Shown here piece by piece: positions 20,808 to 31,079 of a stretch of DNA of 64,000 nucleotides. The DNA is from Flaccisagitta enflata (Eukaryota > Chaetognatha > Sagittoidea > Aphragmophora). The position numbers were made by a program, and so were the translations under genes. Position 1 is the stretch's first letter. Each line of letters begins with the position of its first letter. Below the pieces are notes generated by a model, which worked only from the letters and a program-made list of their open reading frames with translations, had not been told where the DNA came from and searched no databases. The stretch covers positions 45,012,001 to 45,076,000 of the forward strand of contig OZ231128.1 in the NCBI GenBank assembly GCA_965153355.1, read 5' to 3'.

Positions 20808-22661
20808 ATGTCCTCTCACCATGTCGGAGTGACGGGGGAAGAGATGGAGGAGGAGTTTGGAGGAGGGTATGGATTGGATTTGGAGGAGTTGGCAGATGCA
20901 GCGGAGAATGTGTTGGAGAGGGAGGTGGTGAACGTCCCGAGGGAGTACGAGGACACCAACCTTGTGCCAGGTGGGCCGCAGGAGCAGGTGGCGCTGGAGG
21001 CGGATGAGGGTAGGAAGGTGAGCAGGAAGGAGGTAGTCGACATGGTGGGGAGTTACCAACTTTGTCGGGGTAACAATGCTCTGCAGGAGCTTTACTCCGA
21101 GTGGCAATATTCTACCGAGGTGCAGAGGGACATCATGGCGTCCAGATTGGTAGCCCTGGGGTTCTTCTCCATCGGTTGCCCAAAGAACCCTAACGTTTAT
21201 ATTGCTCAATTGGTTAGGGTCAGCGGTGAGATGGAGTGGTTTTTGGTGGAGAATGGGTTCGATGTCCACAGCATCGGGAAGGCCCTCTGCTCCACCCTCC
21301 GCCATCTCTCCGTCTTGATTTGGTGTAAGCACGGGCAGGTGAAGGCGGCAATGGGGAGGTTTGTGAGTAAGCCAGGAGTGTGCACGGCGTTTGGGGAGTG
21401 GGAGCCGGAGACCCGCGAGCCTCCGCGTTGGCCTAGCCTTCGCGGTGCCTCGGCGTTGGAGGCGTCGGAGGTGGTGTGGCGTGTGGTGGAGGCGGTGAGG
21501 GAGGAAGGGGGGAGGAGGAAGTCGAAGATGAGGTTTCACGAGTTGGACGGTGTTTTGGTGGCGGCAGTGAGGAAGTGGAAGAAGGAGCGGAGGATGTGGA
21601 ATGGGAAGGGAGATGAGGTGCCGGAGAGGCCCGTGTGGATGCCAAACCAGCTCTGGGGTTGTCCGTTGTTGCCGGAGTATAGGGCGCCTGCGGCGGTGGC
21701 GAATGTTGGCCCGGAGCCGGCGGACGTCAACGTGCAGACGGTGGTGGTGCGGCAGACGGATGGGGAGAAGGCGGAGACGGAGGAGGAGGAGCAGCAGAGG
21801 ATCAGCAAGGAGGAGCATATGAAGGAGAGGCAGAGGATTAAGAACGAGAAGTGGAGGGAGTCGAGGAAGAGGAAGCAGGAAGAGTACAAGGAGTATAGGG
21901 CGAGCATGTTGGAGAAGATTGGGGCGAAGAAGAAGGAGATCGAGGATGTGGCGAGGGAAGTGGAGCGGGAGAAGGAGAAGTTGGATGCCATGCAGAGGGA
22001 GGTGGTGGAAATGGAGAAGGAGATGAAGGGGAAGGACAACCCCAGGAAGAAGAAGAAGAAGAATGTGGAGGGAGGCGAGAGTGTGGAGGCTGCCCTGGCT
22101 TTGCCACAGGCAGGCCTCCCGGACTCGTCCTCTTCCTCCTCTTCATCCAGGAGGAGGTCGGGGAGGCAGGAGGGTGGGGGTCAGGCTGTGGAGACTAGAG
22201 CTCCTCAGGCCGGCTCTGCACCCTCGACCGCTCCTTCTTCCTCAGGGCCTTCGCGCCCCTTTAATCGAGGCCGGGGGTCGTTCCGTGGCAGAGGGCGTGG
22301 CCGCGGCGGCTGGCGCCACGACCATGGAGGCTTCCGGCCCAGTCAATCATATGAGCATGAGGCGGCGTCGCAGCAATACCGCGAGGCGACGCAGAACTTG
22401 ACTAATGCGTCGTTCACGTCGTCCTCATCGCTTCCAGAGTTTGACCCCAACCTCTTCATCAGGGGGGTATGCATGTTGGGGCTGAATGCGCCGGGGGCGT
22501 TGGCACCTATTGCCTCGTCGTCCCCGTCGGCTTCCCGCCCCCAGCATCGCCAGAATGGTCCACGTCCTGGTCCACAGCAGCAGCAACAGCAATACTCGGC
22601 TGCCGACCGACCTGGGCCATCGTCGGGCGGCCAGCGTGGCGCGGCTCATCCGCGTCGTTAG
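20808..22661 (+). CDS. Extra ORF downstream of pol: coiled-coil / RGG protein of unknown function
   Basis: A 617-residue open frame. The ATG at 20808 is the first in the frame; the frame is open upstream to 20571, but through CAA-rich, non-ATG sequence. Residues 1-320 look globular, with an acidic start (EEMEEEFGGGYGLDLEELAD), Trp/Cys-containing segments and no recognised motif. About 333-409 is a highly charged coiled coil rich in Lys/Glu/Arg. A poly-Ser run (near 440), an RGG/RGRG box (about 484-510) and Gln/Pro/Ser-rich sequence (poly-Q near 590) make up the tail. There is no signal peptide, cleavage site or C-terminal membrane anchor, so it is not env-like. The RGG box suggests RNA binding and the coiled coil self-association; both are inference. 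It lies 270 bp after pol and 129 bp before the LTR and is intact although pol is broken. Confidence 0.75.
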   Translation: MSSHHVGVTGEEMEEEFGGGYGLDLEELADAAENVLEREVVNVPREYEDTNLVPGGPQEQVALEADEGRKVSRKEVVDMVGSYQLCRGNNALQELYSEWQYSTEVQRDIMASRLVALGFFSIGCPKNPNVYIAQLVRVSGEMEWFLVENGFDVHSIGKALCSTLRHLSVLIWCKHGQVKAAMGRFVSKPGVCTAFGEWEPETREPPRWPSLRGASALEASEVVWRVVEAVREEGGRRKSKMRFHELDGVLVAAVRKWKKERRMWNGKGDEVPERPVWMPNQLWGCPLLPEYRAPAAVANVGPEPADVNVQTVVVRQTDGEKAETEEEEQQRISKEEHMKERQRIKNEKWRESRKRKQEEYKEYRASMLEKIGAKKKEIEDVAREVEREKEKLDAMQREVVEMEKEMKGKDNPRKKKKKNVEGGESVEAALALPQAGLPDSSSSSSSSRRRSGRQEGGGQAVETRAPQAGSAPSTAPSSSGPSRPFNRGRGSFRGRGRGRGGWRHDHGGFRPSQSYEHEAASQQYREATQNLTNASFTSSSSLPEFDPNLFIRGVCMLGLNAPGALAPIASSSPSASRPQHRQNGPRPGPQQQQQQYSAADRPGPSSGGQRGAAHPRR

Positions 22662-22779
22662 GCGGTGGATTGCCGCTCCTCGTCCGTCCGTTCGTCCGTT
22701 ACTACAGGTAAATTGGTCTTGTTGTTCCCCCTTGTTTTTTTTGAGGGGGGACGGTGTTACTGGGTTGGAATGGTTTTCC

Positions 22780-22790
22780 AACAGGGGGAC
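22780..22790 (+). promoter_or_regulatory. Polypurine tract
   Basis: ACAGGGGGAC directly precedes the LTR start TGTGGAATATC, the expected site for plus-strand priming. A second G-rich purine tract (gagggggga) lies near 22743-22751. Confidence 0.6.
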
Positions 22791-23111
22791 TGTGGAATAT
22801 CGTTGATATTTTGGTGGTTTTGCGCCTCTGTACTTTCGTTATTCCATTTTGTCTTCCCGTTGATTGCTATTCTATTATTGCTTGTTTGATATATTGGTTT
22901 TCTGAATGCCTTCTTCCTTTCAGTTAAACAGTATATCGTTACTAGCAATGTTACCTGGAACACTTTTGGAGATTACAGTGGAACCTGTGGTGAGTGGAGT
23001 TTGATGACATTTGTTGACTATACTTGAGTTGGTATTTGAGGTAGTTTTTACTGTACATAACAATAGTTAGCTAGCTTAGGTTTAACCATCTTTCTCCTAC
23101 CTTTTTTCCCT

Positions 23112-23178
<67 letters not shown>

Positions 23179-23382
23179 TTTCTTTTTCTCCATTCTGCTA
23201 TAAGTTTAATTACAACTTCTTACCTAGAGACTAGATGACTCCTCAGATTGACGCTGGGATTGACGCAACCGGATGTGGCGTCGTCGGCGCACTGGCGTGA
23301 AGACGACGGCCAAACAGGAAGTGGCGCCATCCTCATCTTTAACACTAACGGTACGAAACAGTGATTCCTACGGTTCCAAACA
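22791..23382 (+). mobile_element. 3' LTR of the second BEL/Pao family (592 bp)
   Basis: Begins TGTGGAATATCG and ends GGTTCCAAACA. It matches the inverted LTR at 5928-6483. The 36-bp length difference is mostly the (CT)n tract at about 23117-23174. A few substitutions are visible, for example near 23210 and 23345. Confidence 0.92.
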
Positions 23383-23406
23383 AGAAAGAAAGAAAGAAAG
23401 AAAGAG

Positions 23407-23460
<54 letters not shown>

Positions 23461-23461
23461 G
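23383..23461. repeat. (GAAA)n microsatellite flanking the LTR
   Basis: Starts at the LTR's last base pair. 23462-23948 is A-rich and AGAC-rich, with four 'agcgcatt' words near 23873-23910; no gene is seen. Confidence 0.9.
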
Positions 23462-23948
23462 TAAAAAAAGATGGAAAAAAAAAGAAAAAAAAAGAAAAAA
23501 AAAAAGAACTAAAGAGAGAAAAGCAAGCAGACAGACAAACACACATATTCTGATTTCAGACAGAGGCACAGATATACAGACAGACAGACTCACAGACAAA
23601 CACAAAAACAGAATTACAGCTTTGAGGTCTTACAGAGAGAAAAAAAGGTAAAAAGAGACAAAATTGCAAAAAAAGACAGAAAAGATTCATAGCAAAAAAT
23701 GACAGAAAAAGACTAGCAGTGACAGACATACACAACCATGCTTCTCTCTGCTTACTAAAGACTAGATTCCTTGCCTTTGAGTCTCGACTTCTCCAAAAAG
23801 TTAAAGCTCTTAAAAATGCTGATACTGTTTTCAGAAATTAGGCGCAGTAAATGGCTAGGGGAATCTTATTAGCGCATTACATAGCGCATTTCCTAGCGCA
23901 TTAGCGCATTTGCACCTGTAGAAAAGTGCAGCTGAAGTTTAAGTTTCT

Positions 23949-24354
23949 ACAGACGGGACCCTAATAAGAGCGGAGGAGGGACCCAATGTTTTAGCATCAC
24001 CCCCTACAGCTCAAATGGCTCAAGCATTTCTCTCACTTGCTGTGGCGATTTACACTTTAGGTGGATACAATTGGCGCCACCGTGGCGATTTTTGAATTTC
24101 CACCTAGAACACCCTCAGATTTTGCAAAATCACCCTCTGGACCCTCAAAAAATTAAACCCATTTTTTCCCTCAATTTTGAAAATTTGGGGGTGTTCTAGG
24201 TGGAAATTCAAAAATCGCCACGGTGGCGCCAATTGTATCCACCCAAGGTGTAATCTGCCACAGCAACTAAGAAATTTGCTTGAGCCACATAAGCTGTAGG
24301 GGGTGATGCTAAAACTTTGGGTCCCTCCTCCGCTCTTATTAGGGTCCCGTCTGT
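23949..24354. mobile_element. Foldback element with arms of about 166 bp
   Basis: The left arm (23949-24114) starts ACAGACGGGACCCTAATAAG and runs to 'ccacctagaacaccc'. The right arm (24188-24354) is its inverted copy, about 85-90% alike by eye, around a loop of about 73 bp. No ORF. Similarity weakens outward into 'agcgca' words on both sides. Confidence 0.85.
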
Positions 24355-25404
24355 ACTTAAAATGAAGGGAGAAAAGTAGCCCTTGTAACTGGTAGGGCAA
24401 GTAGCGCACTGGCGCAAATGTCCGTTAATGTTTCCTTGTGTGCCCTCTAGGCGGGGTGCCTTATAGCCAAGCGTGTATATTTCTGCACCATACTGAATAC
24501 ATAATGTTCAAATATGCTTTACTTATCTTGTCTGTTGGTTTGATACAAGATCAAATAGGCGTAGGTGGATGCTTGGAAGTGGTAATAAAGAATTTGGATC
24601 TTCCTTTACTTTTTGCAATGATTCTTAACAGTATTGCTGTTATCATCAGTCAGCTTGCCACCTGACGTCCCATGCATGAGACTGGAAAAGTGACTGCAGT
24701 GTATGAATAGTATGGAACGATATTAATAACACAAACTCATGATGGAGGTTGTATTTCCAAGAAAGACTTTGTTGAAGATGACAGTGAGAAAAGATTTAAA
24801 AGAAAGTAACAGTGTGTCGCTTTCATTTTGAAACTAGCTTGGTAGCAACCACTCTAAGTGGGTAAGACCTGTTAATCTAAAGTGGTTGAAAATGTCATTT
24901 ACACACTAACATGGCGTCATCGATCTTTCATTGGCATAGATTCATCGGCTAAACAACTTTTCACTCTTTTTTCATGATTTCATCATCTCCCTCAACTCTT
25001 TCATTTCACCTAGTCTCCCCAGTTTCTTTCACTTCCTCTTCATCATAATCATCGGTGCTCCTCATCGGTATTGCTCTTCATCGTTATCGGTATCGTTATC
25101 GTTATCGTTGCTCTCATCGGTATTTCTTTTTTGTCCTTTTCCTTCTCTTCCACCCTTTGTTTATCCAGCTCCTCATCCCAAACAACACTTTGCTTGTCAG
25201 ATGCCTTCAAAGCGAGCAAAATAATCACCAAAAATCTCCTTTTTCATGCGCTATAGTGAAATTTGCCTAATAGGCGAGTGCCTTATGTGCGGGGCTTATT
25301 AACAAAGGAATAAAAAGAGAAAAGTTGGGACTTTTCAAATCATGCCTTGATGCGAGGGATGCCTTATTGGCGGGTGCGCTCTAGTGAAGCTTAACTGTAC
25401 GTCA
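24355..25404. other. No clear gene; possible pogo/Tigger-like remnant ending near 25400
   Basis: The right end reads GCGCTCTAGTGAAGCTTAACTG then TA (25379-25401), preceded by 'gatgccttattggcgggt' and 'gagtgccttatgtgcgggg' words; 'ggcggggtgccttatagcc' recurs at 24450. These repeated words beside a TA edge resemble pogo-type termini. A charged 60-residue minus-strand frame (25231-25049, 'VVWDEELDKQRVEEKEK') could be a transposase or host fragment. I cannot decide. Confidence 0.3.
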
Positions 25405-25573
25405 AAGGAATAGGAGGTAAATTCTATTCGAGTTCTTTGATAAGTATCGGTCCTACCAGTTCTCACCGTCTTCCATTATATTGAACATTCCTTCCGTCAC
25501 AGTCACTCTTTTTCTCTTCACCACCTTTCAGTCCAGCCCATTCCTTGTTGTTGTTGTTGTTTCTTCGTTTCTT

Positions 25574-25576
<3 letters not shown>

Positions 25577-25652
<76 letters not shown>
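25577..25652. repeat. (CT)n microsatellite abutting a splice donor
   Basis: Pure CT from about 25577 to 25650. On the minus strand it is the GAGAGA run that directly continues the donor GTGAGA of the exon at 25654-25853. Confidence 0.95.
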
Positions 25653-25653
<1 letters not shown>

Positions 25654-25657
<4 letters not shown>

Positions 25658-25853
25658 GGAGGCGGGAGAACAATAATATTATTATTATTGTTGTTATTAT
25701 TGTCGTTTTTCCGGGCGTTGTTTGCGATTGGATCGTTGGGCGCAGTGACGTGAATTTGAGGGATGTGGCCCGCGGACTGTGTCACTTCCGATTCCGTAGG
25801 AGGTTGTGAAATTTGAGCCAATTGATGAGCCCTCAAGTCATTCATAAGTTGCC
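25654..25853 (-). CDS. Possible host-gene internal exon (Q/P/N-rich)
   Basis: On the minus strand a frame with protein-like content runs from about 25853 ('MNDLRAHQLAQISQPPTE', 'GHIPQIHVTAPNDPIA') through an Asn run to 'IIVLPPPP'. There it meets a strong donor, CCCCCG|GTGAGAG (G at 25654). The only usable acceptor is GTAAAG|GG at 25854, which is poor, although a T-rich run lies upstream. Entering with two bases, the phase fits the exon at 26656-26395. The alternative is that it starts at the ATG at 25845. Function unknown. Confidence 0.45.
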
Positions 25854-26394
25854 CTTTACCACAATACGGTTAAGATAAACCATCGGAAAAAAACGGTCTT
25901 TTCCGTCTAAATGACAGCACATGCACAAATTTGATAATTCTATCATCAAGGCTAGTAAACAAACCAGGCCTGTATTTTGTTCCGTATTCCCGCCCCCCCC
26001 CGATGGGGGGAGGGGGGAAATAAAGGGTTTGCAGAAAGGGAAGGAGGAAAAAAGAAAAAAAAGGAAAATTTGGGAAAAATTTAACTATTGGCAGTAACAA
26101 ATAATTAAACATGATAAGTAAAACATAATTCAACATTGTTTAAACCTTAAACACACAGTTTTATTGCTTTATGGGGAAGAAAACCATTGAAGGGAAGAAA
26201 ATCAAAGGCAGGGGAGGAAAATAATCAAAGGATGTGGAACTATATACACCCCTGAAACAAATAAAATAAATGTAAAAGTCAAAGTGCACCCCATCAAAAT
26301 CAGAAACTTTCTTAAATCACATCTACTTTTTATTCACTAATAAGTCTGTTGAACTTCCTTTCACCGTGTTATTCCTCCACAAGTTATCTTTAAC

Positions 26395-26656
26395 CGTATT
26401 GGGGATGTTGATGGATGGGTGGAAGCACTTGGTCACTTAGTGCCGACTTGGGCCTACCAGTTACCGCCTCCTGGACATGAAACTTGGAGTTTGATGGATA
26501 GCTCTCGGACGAATAAGCGGGCGGTGGCGCGGACGGATCATTCCTGAACGTTACGGATGATGTAGCCGGGTCCATCCGACCTATCATGTTCATGACTCGA
26601 TCGGGGGGCTACCAACCGCGAGCTGATCTGGGTCACTCGCTGACATTGCTTAAACT
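26395..26656 (-). CDS. Possible host-gene exon with PPPAY motif
   Basis: A good acceptor on the minus strand (ttttcttcgcag|TTTAAGC) lies at 26657-26655. The frame from the ATG at 26593 has real protein character: 'MNMIGRMDPATSSVTFRNDP', then PPPAYSSE (a WW-domain-type ligand), then 'VLPPIHQHPQYG'. In-frame TAG upstream means the exon's first 60 bases would be 5' UTR. It either stops at TAA (26392-26390) or splices at TACG|GTTAAAG (donor weak) to the exon at 25853, with matching phase. It may start a gene just downstream of the one ending at 27198. Confidence 0.45.
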
Positions 26657-27197
26657 GCGAAGAAAATCATATAGATAAAACGTGAATAACTATGGACGGA
26701 AAAAAAGCTCTTATACGAACTGATTTATAACGTACAAAGTACGAAAATGACAATTTTGTCGAGTTGTCCTCGCCGTGTCCACGAGCAAGGTAAGCGGTAA
26801 GAGTTGTAAAAGAAAAGATGTCCAAGTTAAAAAGAAATTTAAAATCTCAGTCAGAGGCAAAAGGGAAAATCCGAACCATTTGTAAATTCAACAGAATTTT
26901 TGGTGGAAATTCATAAAATGCTTTTTTTCTTCTCAAAATAATTCAAGAAATGTTTTCGAGACGAAATGTAAAAACGTGATTTGCAAAATATAAAAACAAT
27001 TGGTTAAAAGCCAACGGGTACAACAGCTAACGTCACGCACCTAGCCACTTTTCCAAGACTTCTCAATTCCCCCATAAGTGCATAAGACGCTCCTTGACTC
27101 CCCTCGTCAGTGAAAAGTGGTCACACCCCCCCCTTCCTTTATCCATACCCCAACTCACAAATCAACCTCCTAGCTCCTCAAACAAGGTTTTTGTTTT

Positions 27198-27757
27198 TCA
27201 ATCTGAATCGGAATTTTCCATCTCCAAACGACGAAAATCCCTTCTGGCTCTCGTCGCAGTTTTGATCCCGACTTTAGCCAAGGCATGTAAGAACTTAGCC
27301 CTTCTCCCAGTCGCCGCCCGGGGGGTCTGCTCACTTGACTTCCCCAGCTGCTGCTGCGCCTGCGGCGTCTGCTGCTGCTGCGGCTGCGACTCCGGCGTCT
27401 GCTGCTGCTGCTGCTGCTTCTCTTTTTGCTTCACGCCGTCTTTTCTCGGCGCGGATGACGACGGCGACAATGATGAGAACAACGAGCGCTTTTTCGGGGG
27501 AGAAGGCGTGGTCGGGGGTGATTGAATCTCGGCACGTTCCAGCGCGTCGACGTCGTTGGAAACGGTGGAGGAATTAAGATTATCGATGAAGGAAAAAGGA
27601 CGAGTCTTTGTTAGACGGTTGGGATGAATTGGAATGGATGAGGCGGGATGTGGCTGTTGTTGTTGTTGTTGTTGATGATTGTGATAGCAAAGCGGAGCTC
27701 CTTCGTAGAACAAGGAACAGTCGGTATTAACGCTGGCGTCCTTAAAGCGAATGTTCC
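27198..27757 (-). CDS. Host gene, terminal coding exon (polyQ, basic C-terminus)
   Basis: A strong acceptor (tttccgattttgacag|GGAAC) sits at 27760-27757 on the minus strand. Two bases complete a split Gly codon, then 185 codons run to a stop at 27198. Visible: 'NIRFKDASVNTDCSLFYEG', a poly-Gln run near residue 28, a Ser/Pro-rich stretch ('SPPTTPSPPKKRS'), two further Gln-rich runs, and a basic tail ('GRRAKFLHALAKVGIKTATR') ending in acidic ENSDSD. Entry phase matches the exit phase of the exon at 34622-34447. I recognise no family. The low-complexity content suggests a regulatory or scaffold protein, but that is a guess. Confidence 0.6.
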
Positions 27758-28859
27758 CTGTCAAAATCGGAAACGAGAGACAGAAAATATAAAATAGGGC
27801 ATATAACCGCAGAGCAGAGATGATAGAAAACACTGGTTTTCTTTTGATAGCTTTCAGATGCACCCTCGCGTCTTCATAGGAGGGTTTGTCCGAATGTCCC
27901 TCTAGTCATACCTACAAAGGGTTGTAGAAATCCTCATTGTAAATACTCCAGCACAGATTTTTTTTAGATGCGTCCTCGCATCTCTATAAGAGGGTATGTT
28001 CCTTGGTTGGTTGTTCTGTTGGTAACACGAACTTTTCAAAACGCAATTTCTAAAGTTTTCTCTTCCTTTCTCTTCATGTATCATATATTTTAAACTGTCT
28101 CTTTTATCTCCTATACATGTCTCTTATGCTTCTTATTTCTCTTATGGGGGGGGGGGGGGAAGTGAGTAACCAGTTTTCATTTTTCCATTTTTCTTTATAT
28201 CTTTATATCATTATAAATTAAATTCTTAACATTTTAATAATTTGTATCTTAATATCTCACATCTAAAGAGGACGCATCTATTGGACATCTCTTGGCCTTG
28301 TTTACCGAAAATTCCGGTAGGGCATAGCATTCATTCAAGAAAAGCCGAGGCAAAATATAATAGATCCAACTCACCCCTTACCCCGCGCCCAAACTTCATC
28401 CCCATTCCCCAACCATGTCCCTTACCTGGACGCTATCCCTGACTCATTAATCATTACCCGCTTGAATAGTTATTAGTTAGACTTAGAGGATCCTTATTTG
28501 AGTTACTTTTTATCTTTTAAAAGAACGTATTTTATAAGAACATCAAGCCTTGAGATCGCTCAAAAATTAAGAACATCGTAGTTATCTCTTTTGAAGGCTT
28601 CAGAAAAAAACGCTGTTCTTATAAAAAAATAAAAAGTGTACAGGCAGTTTCCACAATAAACTAGACTGGCGGAAATAAGGCGACTGAATGTGTTAACATT
28701 GATAAAAATGTCATACCTTTATAATGGTTGCACCTATTAGCTTAAAATTTGAGCCCTATGCTCAGAATTTGATACTCTATCAGATCATATAAAAAAAAAT
28801 ATTCCAATACTTGAAATGTGTTCAACTATGTTAGTTTTCATCGTAATCAGAGTAACATT

Positions 28860-30174
28860 TAGTACTCGAACTAGCAGGCAAATTGCTAGCAGAGCTGCTA
28901 GCAGAAATCCCAACTACTCTGCTAGCAGAAATTTTTTTGCTGCTAGCAGAAAATGGCAGAAATTTCAAGCCGTTTTTTATGATTTTTACGCAAATACTAT
29001 AATAAATTTCATCAAAAATTTGGTTTTTTTTCTTAGAAAACAAGACTTCTTTTTCCAAAATCTTGCATTAGGAACCATTGTTTTAAAGAAAGTAAATTCT
29101 ATAGAGCTTTTAATCATTTTTGCATTAAGGTCAATCATTTGGCAATATTGCAATCAGAACAAAACAAAGGGAGTGTCGTCATAAGGAATATTTTGTACAG
29201 GGCAGGATCACTGAATCGTCATAAGAGAATAAGTAGATCATTGTCACATCATTTGATGAATTAGTGTTATGATCATTTCAAATGGAAAAATAGATTTATC
29301 CCTTTTTCTGTATAAATGAATTTAATCTTGAAACATAAGGATCACCAAAATAAACTTACTAAACAACCATTAACTTACCTATCATTTTACACTACTATCC
29401 ATATAGAGTCTTAAACTCGCTACTCATTGTTGTGGCACTTTTGGTGTGTATAGAAAATTATTTCATTCCTTTTCAATTTTTAGTTGCTCGAATCAAAACC
29501 CAACTTTCTATAACCAGCTAAACTTACATCGATCATAACAATTGATTTGTCTTCATCACGGAGCAATTCCTGCTCTTAGTTTGAATCTATTCAATACTTA
29601 CCTTCAGTTAACAAAAATTTAATTTTTAGTCGCAGACACGCGACTCCTCCTTGCCATGTCGGTCGATAGGTTGGTATGTCGGTCACATTTTTGAATTCCA
29701 AGTGGTTTTTGCATTACTGCTCCTGCCCAACCGTCCATGACTGGATTGCCGTGTATCCGGCCTTGTTTTCTTTCAAAGATATTTGATTGATTGTTAATCA
29801 TTGCAATCATAAGTTCCTTTCATGATTGAAATCAGTCCTAAATGCATCAATAGCAAGATCGAGCTATATGAAAAATAATAAAAGTAGAAGCCACTCTTTT
29901 GGTGTTACCTTTCAGCCTTTTTCAGATGGTTTCCCCCAGATGATTTTTTGTTAATAGAATGAAATACATCCTTAAATCAATTTATTGTTCAAAGTCGAAT
30001 ACAAAAACATTTGAATTTTACTCCTTAACACATGTTTACTCTATTGGTGCCTTCTGATCTGGTTATAAACTATTATATCTACAACTGCTACTTTCTGCTA
30101 GCAGTGCTAGCAAAAAAATTTCAAAAATGCTATCTGCTAGCAGTAGAAAAAATCCACTGCTAGTTCGAGTACTA
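28860..30174. mobile_element. hAT-like nonautonomous transposon with 8-bp target duplications
   Basis: Perfect 18-bp terminal repeats TAGTACTCGAACTAGCAG (28860-28877) and its inverse (30157-30174). They are flanked by identical GTAACATT at 28852-28859 and 30175-30182. Many CTGCTAGCAG subterminal motifs lie inside both ends. An 8-bp duplication with subterminal repeats is the hAT pattern. No transposase ORF in 1.3 kb. A family A element sits inside (29623-29767). Confidence 0.85.
29623..29767 (-). mobile_element. Family A element nested in the hAT-like element
   Basis: TTTTTAGTCGCAGACACGCGAC at the left and GTGTATCCGGCCTTGTT at the right. A short, worn copy of 145 bp. Confidence 0.75.
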
Positions 30175-30787
30175 GTAACATTAGAGTAACAAGGTGTTAA
30201 CATTTTCCGTCGCTCTCTTCAAAAATCAATATCTCTGGCTAGAATTGACATTAAGGTCTAAAATTTTGCATGTAACTTGGGTTATGTCTATACTAAAGGG
30301 GGAAAAAAGAAAATTTCCATAATACTTAAGATATTGTTATTTAAAGTATAGTATACGACTATGTATCAAAATCAAATAAATCATCATTTTAGATACATCA
30401 ACTAAAAATGAAATTTTTCCATAGTTAACAACAATTGGTCGCCATAAAATCTTTAGTTCTTCTTTGGGGATGGCAATTAGATAAAAATGACCTATAGTTG
30501 GATAGGCTTAATGATTTTTTTATATCTTTTTCATTGTGGTTTTAAGTGTGACATCAGTGTGACATAAAAAAGAGGGTGATTTTGGCCTATTTTTTGCTAG
30601 ATAGCCTATCAAAATTTTAGGAATGAAGGATATCAGCTAGACACTGAATCCCAAGTTATGTGTTACAACAACTTCTATCATAAAAAAAAAGGATTAGCAT
30701 GATAAAAACAATATTTTTGCGTGTTACATCATGAATTTCAGCTGGGCCGGTTTAGTGTGGAAATGACCTACAGTACCACGCGTATAA

Positions 30788-31078
30788 AAAAAGCTTCAAA
30801 ATTACTGTAATTTTTGAAGCTTTCTTGTTGCGTAAACGCAACTCAAGAAGATACATGACAAAACAGCAATTTCAAGAAGAAAAAAATTTTCAAAAAATTT
30901 TTCAAAAATTTTTTCAAAAAAAATTTCAAAAAAATTTTTCAAAAAAAATTTCAAAAAAATTTTCAAAAAAATTTTTCAAAAAAAATTTCAAAAAATTTTT
31001 TCAAAAAAAATTTCAAAAAATTTTTTCTAAAAAAATTTCAAAAAAATTTTTCTAAAAAAATTTCAAAAAAATTTTCAA
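30788..31078. repeat. Hairpins followed by TTTCAAAAAAATT array
   Basis: AAAGCTTCAAAATTAC and its inverse form a tight palindrome at about 30788-30823. GTTGCGTAAACGCAAC (30827-30842) looks like an isolated family A terminal hairpin. About 200 bp of 'tttcaaaaaaattt' units follow. Confidence 0.8.
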
Positions 31079-31079
31079 A

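Larger units (their letters stand above)
16781..23382 (+). mobile_element. 3' part of a BEL/Pao element: pol, extra ORF, LTR
   Basis: Order: protease tail, reverse transcriptase, RNase H, integrase, a 617-aa extra ORF, a purine tract, and the LTR. The 5' LTR and gag are missing on this side. Gag and an LTR of the same family lie opposed at 3135-6483. The right edge is CCAAACA followed at once by a GAAA microsatellite. Confidence 0.88.

Noticed and set aside
20808-22661. Reading the extra ORF as env
   Set aside because: No signal peptide, cleavage motif or C-terminal membrane anchor.
25440-25536. Further minus-strand exon (donor GACG|GTGAGA near 25470)
   Set aside because: The donor looks fine but no convincing acceptor exists and two frames are equally open.
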